Source of the DNA: Chloroflexota bacterium
Lineage (GTDB): Bacteria > Chloroflexota > Dehalococcoidia > UBA2979
Assembly: GCA_027592975.1 (NCBI GenBank)
Contig: JAQCJS010000076.1
Coordinates: 1 to 6,029 of the forward strand
DNA length: 6,029 nt
Direction of reading: 5' to 3'
Shown here: in pieces, positions 5,717 to 6,029 of the stretch
How positions within the stretch are numbered: the first letter of the stretch is position 1
How the letters are laid out: every line of letters starts with the position of its first letter
Translations under genes and position numbers: made by a program
Notes under the pieces: generated by a model
Database searches by the model: none
What the model saw: the letters and a program-made list of their open reading frames with translations, nothing else
Told to the model about the DNA's origin: nothing

Positions 5717-6029
5717 CTACACGCGCGGCGGCGCGATCAGGTAGACGTCGTAGCGCGCGGCGCGGCCGGGGACCTCCAGGTCGGGCGGGCGCACGCCCGC
5801 GACGTGCGGCGCGTGCACCGGGCGCTTCAGGATGACCCGGCGCCGCGCGGTAGCGAGCGCCACCTCGATCAACTCCACGGTGTCCGCAGGGTCGTCTGGG
5901 CCGAGCAGGCGCTGGAGCAACTGCATCTCCTTCTTCGCACGCGCGGCCTTGCTCCGCTCCGGGAACATCGGGTCGACGAGGACGGCGTCGGGACGCTCGG
6001 CCTCGGCCCCGGCAGCGAGCGCGCGCAGC
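5717..6029 (-). CDS. rsmJ: RsmJ-like 16S rRNA (guanine-N2) methyltransferase, C-terminal part (5' partial)
   Basis: The minus-strand frame ends with TAG at 5717-5719 and stays open to the right edge, giving 103 residues. An ATG at 5966-5968 is internal, since coding continues upstream as RPDAVLVDP directly into MFPERSK. The resulting DPMFPERSKAARAKKEM is the signature of RsmJ (in E. coli DPMFP, KKEM), where the DPMFP loop forms part of the SAM and substrate site. Then come LLQRLLGPDDPADTVELI, ATARRRVILKRP (the VVVKRP strand of RsmJ), APHVAGVRPP and the terminal RYDVYLIAP (E. coli RFDIYAGTP). RsmJ methylates G1516 of 16S rRNA using S-adenosylmethionine, in the cytoplasm. Only about the C-terminal 40% is visible; the SAM-binding motif I lies outside. 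It converges on the SDR gene and is unrelated to it. A related methyltransferase of another specificity cannot be excluded. Confidence 0.78.
   Translation of the reverse strand, partial: LRALAAGAEAERPDAVLVDPMFPERSKAARAKKEMQLLQRLLGPDDPADTVELIEVALATARRRVILKRPVHAPHVAGVRPPDLEVPGRAARYDVYLIAPPRV

Noticed and set aside
1..6029. A new defence, mobile or biosynthetic system in the window
   Set aside because: All genes belong to recognised families (importer, oxidoreductase, SDR, rRNA methyltransferase) and no nuclease, toxin, integrase, reverse transcriptase or synthase is present; the unusual points are local.

Overview
This 6-kb window is from a high-GC bacterial chromosome. It looks like ordinary but informative metabolic and transport DNA, with no phage, plasmid, CRISPR or RNA-gene signature. 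The features are a lipoprotein-type peptide/nickel-class solute-binding protein with a Gly/Thr/Ala linker, a luciferase-like oxidoreductase next to a divergent SDR, and CCCTCACCCC/CCCTCTCC-type intergenic repeats. They fit a GC-rich soil or aquatic bacterium; Chloroflexota or a similar phylum is plausible. The sequence alone does not settle the taxon.

Layout. (1) Positions 1-1628 (+): a family 5 ABC solute-binding protein, missing only its N-terminal signal region beyond the window edge. (2) 1629-1741: a spacer with two strong tandem hairpins. (3) 1742-2704 and 2718-3626 (+): the two membrane permeases of the same importer, DppB-like and DppC-like, 13 bases apart. (4) 3647-3674: a terminator-like 13-bp hairpin that closes the transporter group. 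No ATPase gene follows, so the two ATPase subunits must be encoded upstream or elsewhere. (5) 3720-4709 and 4751-5548 (+): a luciferase-like flavin or F420 oxidoreductase and a short-chain dehydrogenase/reductase, probably co-transcribed. The SDR has no residue able to act as the catalytic Ser, Tyr or Lys at the expected positions. (6) 5562-5707: a compound palindromic repeat cluster (REP/MITE-like) in the convergent intergenic gap. (7) 5717-6029 (-): the C-terminal part of an RsmJ-like 16S rRNA methyltransferase, running off the right edge.

How they work together. The binding protein captures a solute outside the membrane and passes it to the two-permease channel. The structured spacer probably lets the binding protein be made in excess over the permeases. 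The oxidoreductase/SDR pair may act on an imported or related compound, but only adjacency suggests this, and a terminator lies between the groups. The methyltransferase is an unrelated housekeeping gene on the other strand. The most notable points are the SDR without a catalytic triad, the structured spacer after the binding-protein gene and the repeat cluster. I do not see a convincing new multi-gene system.
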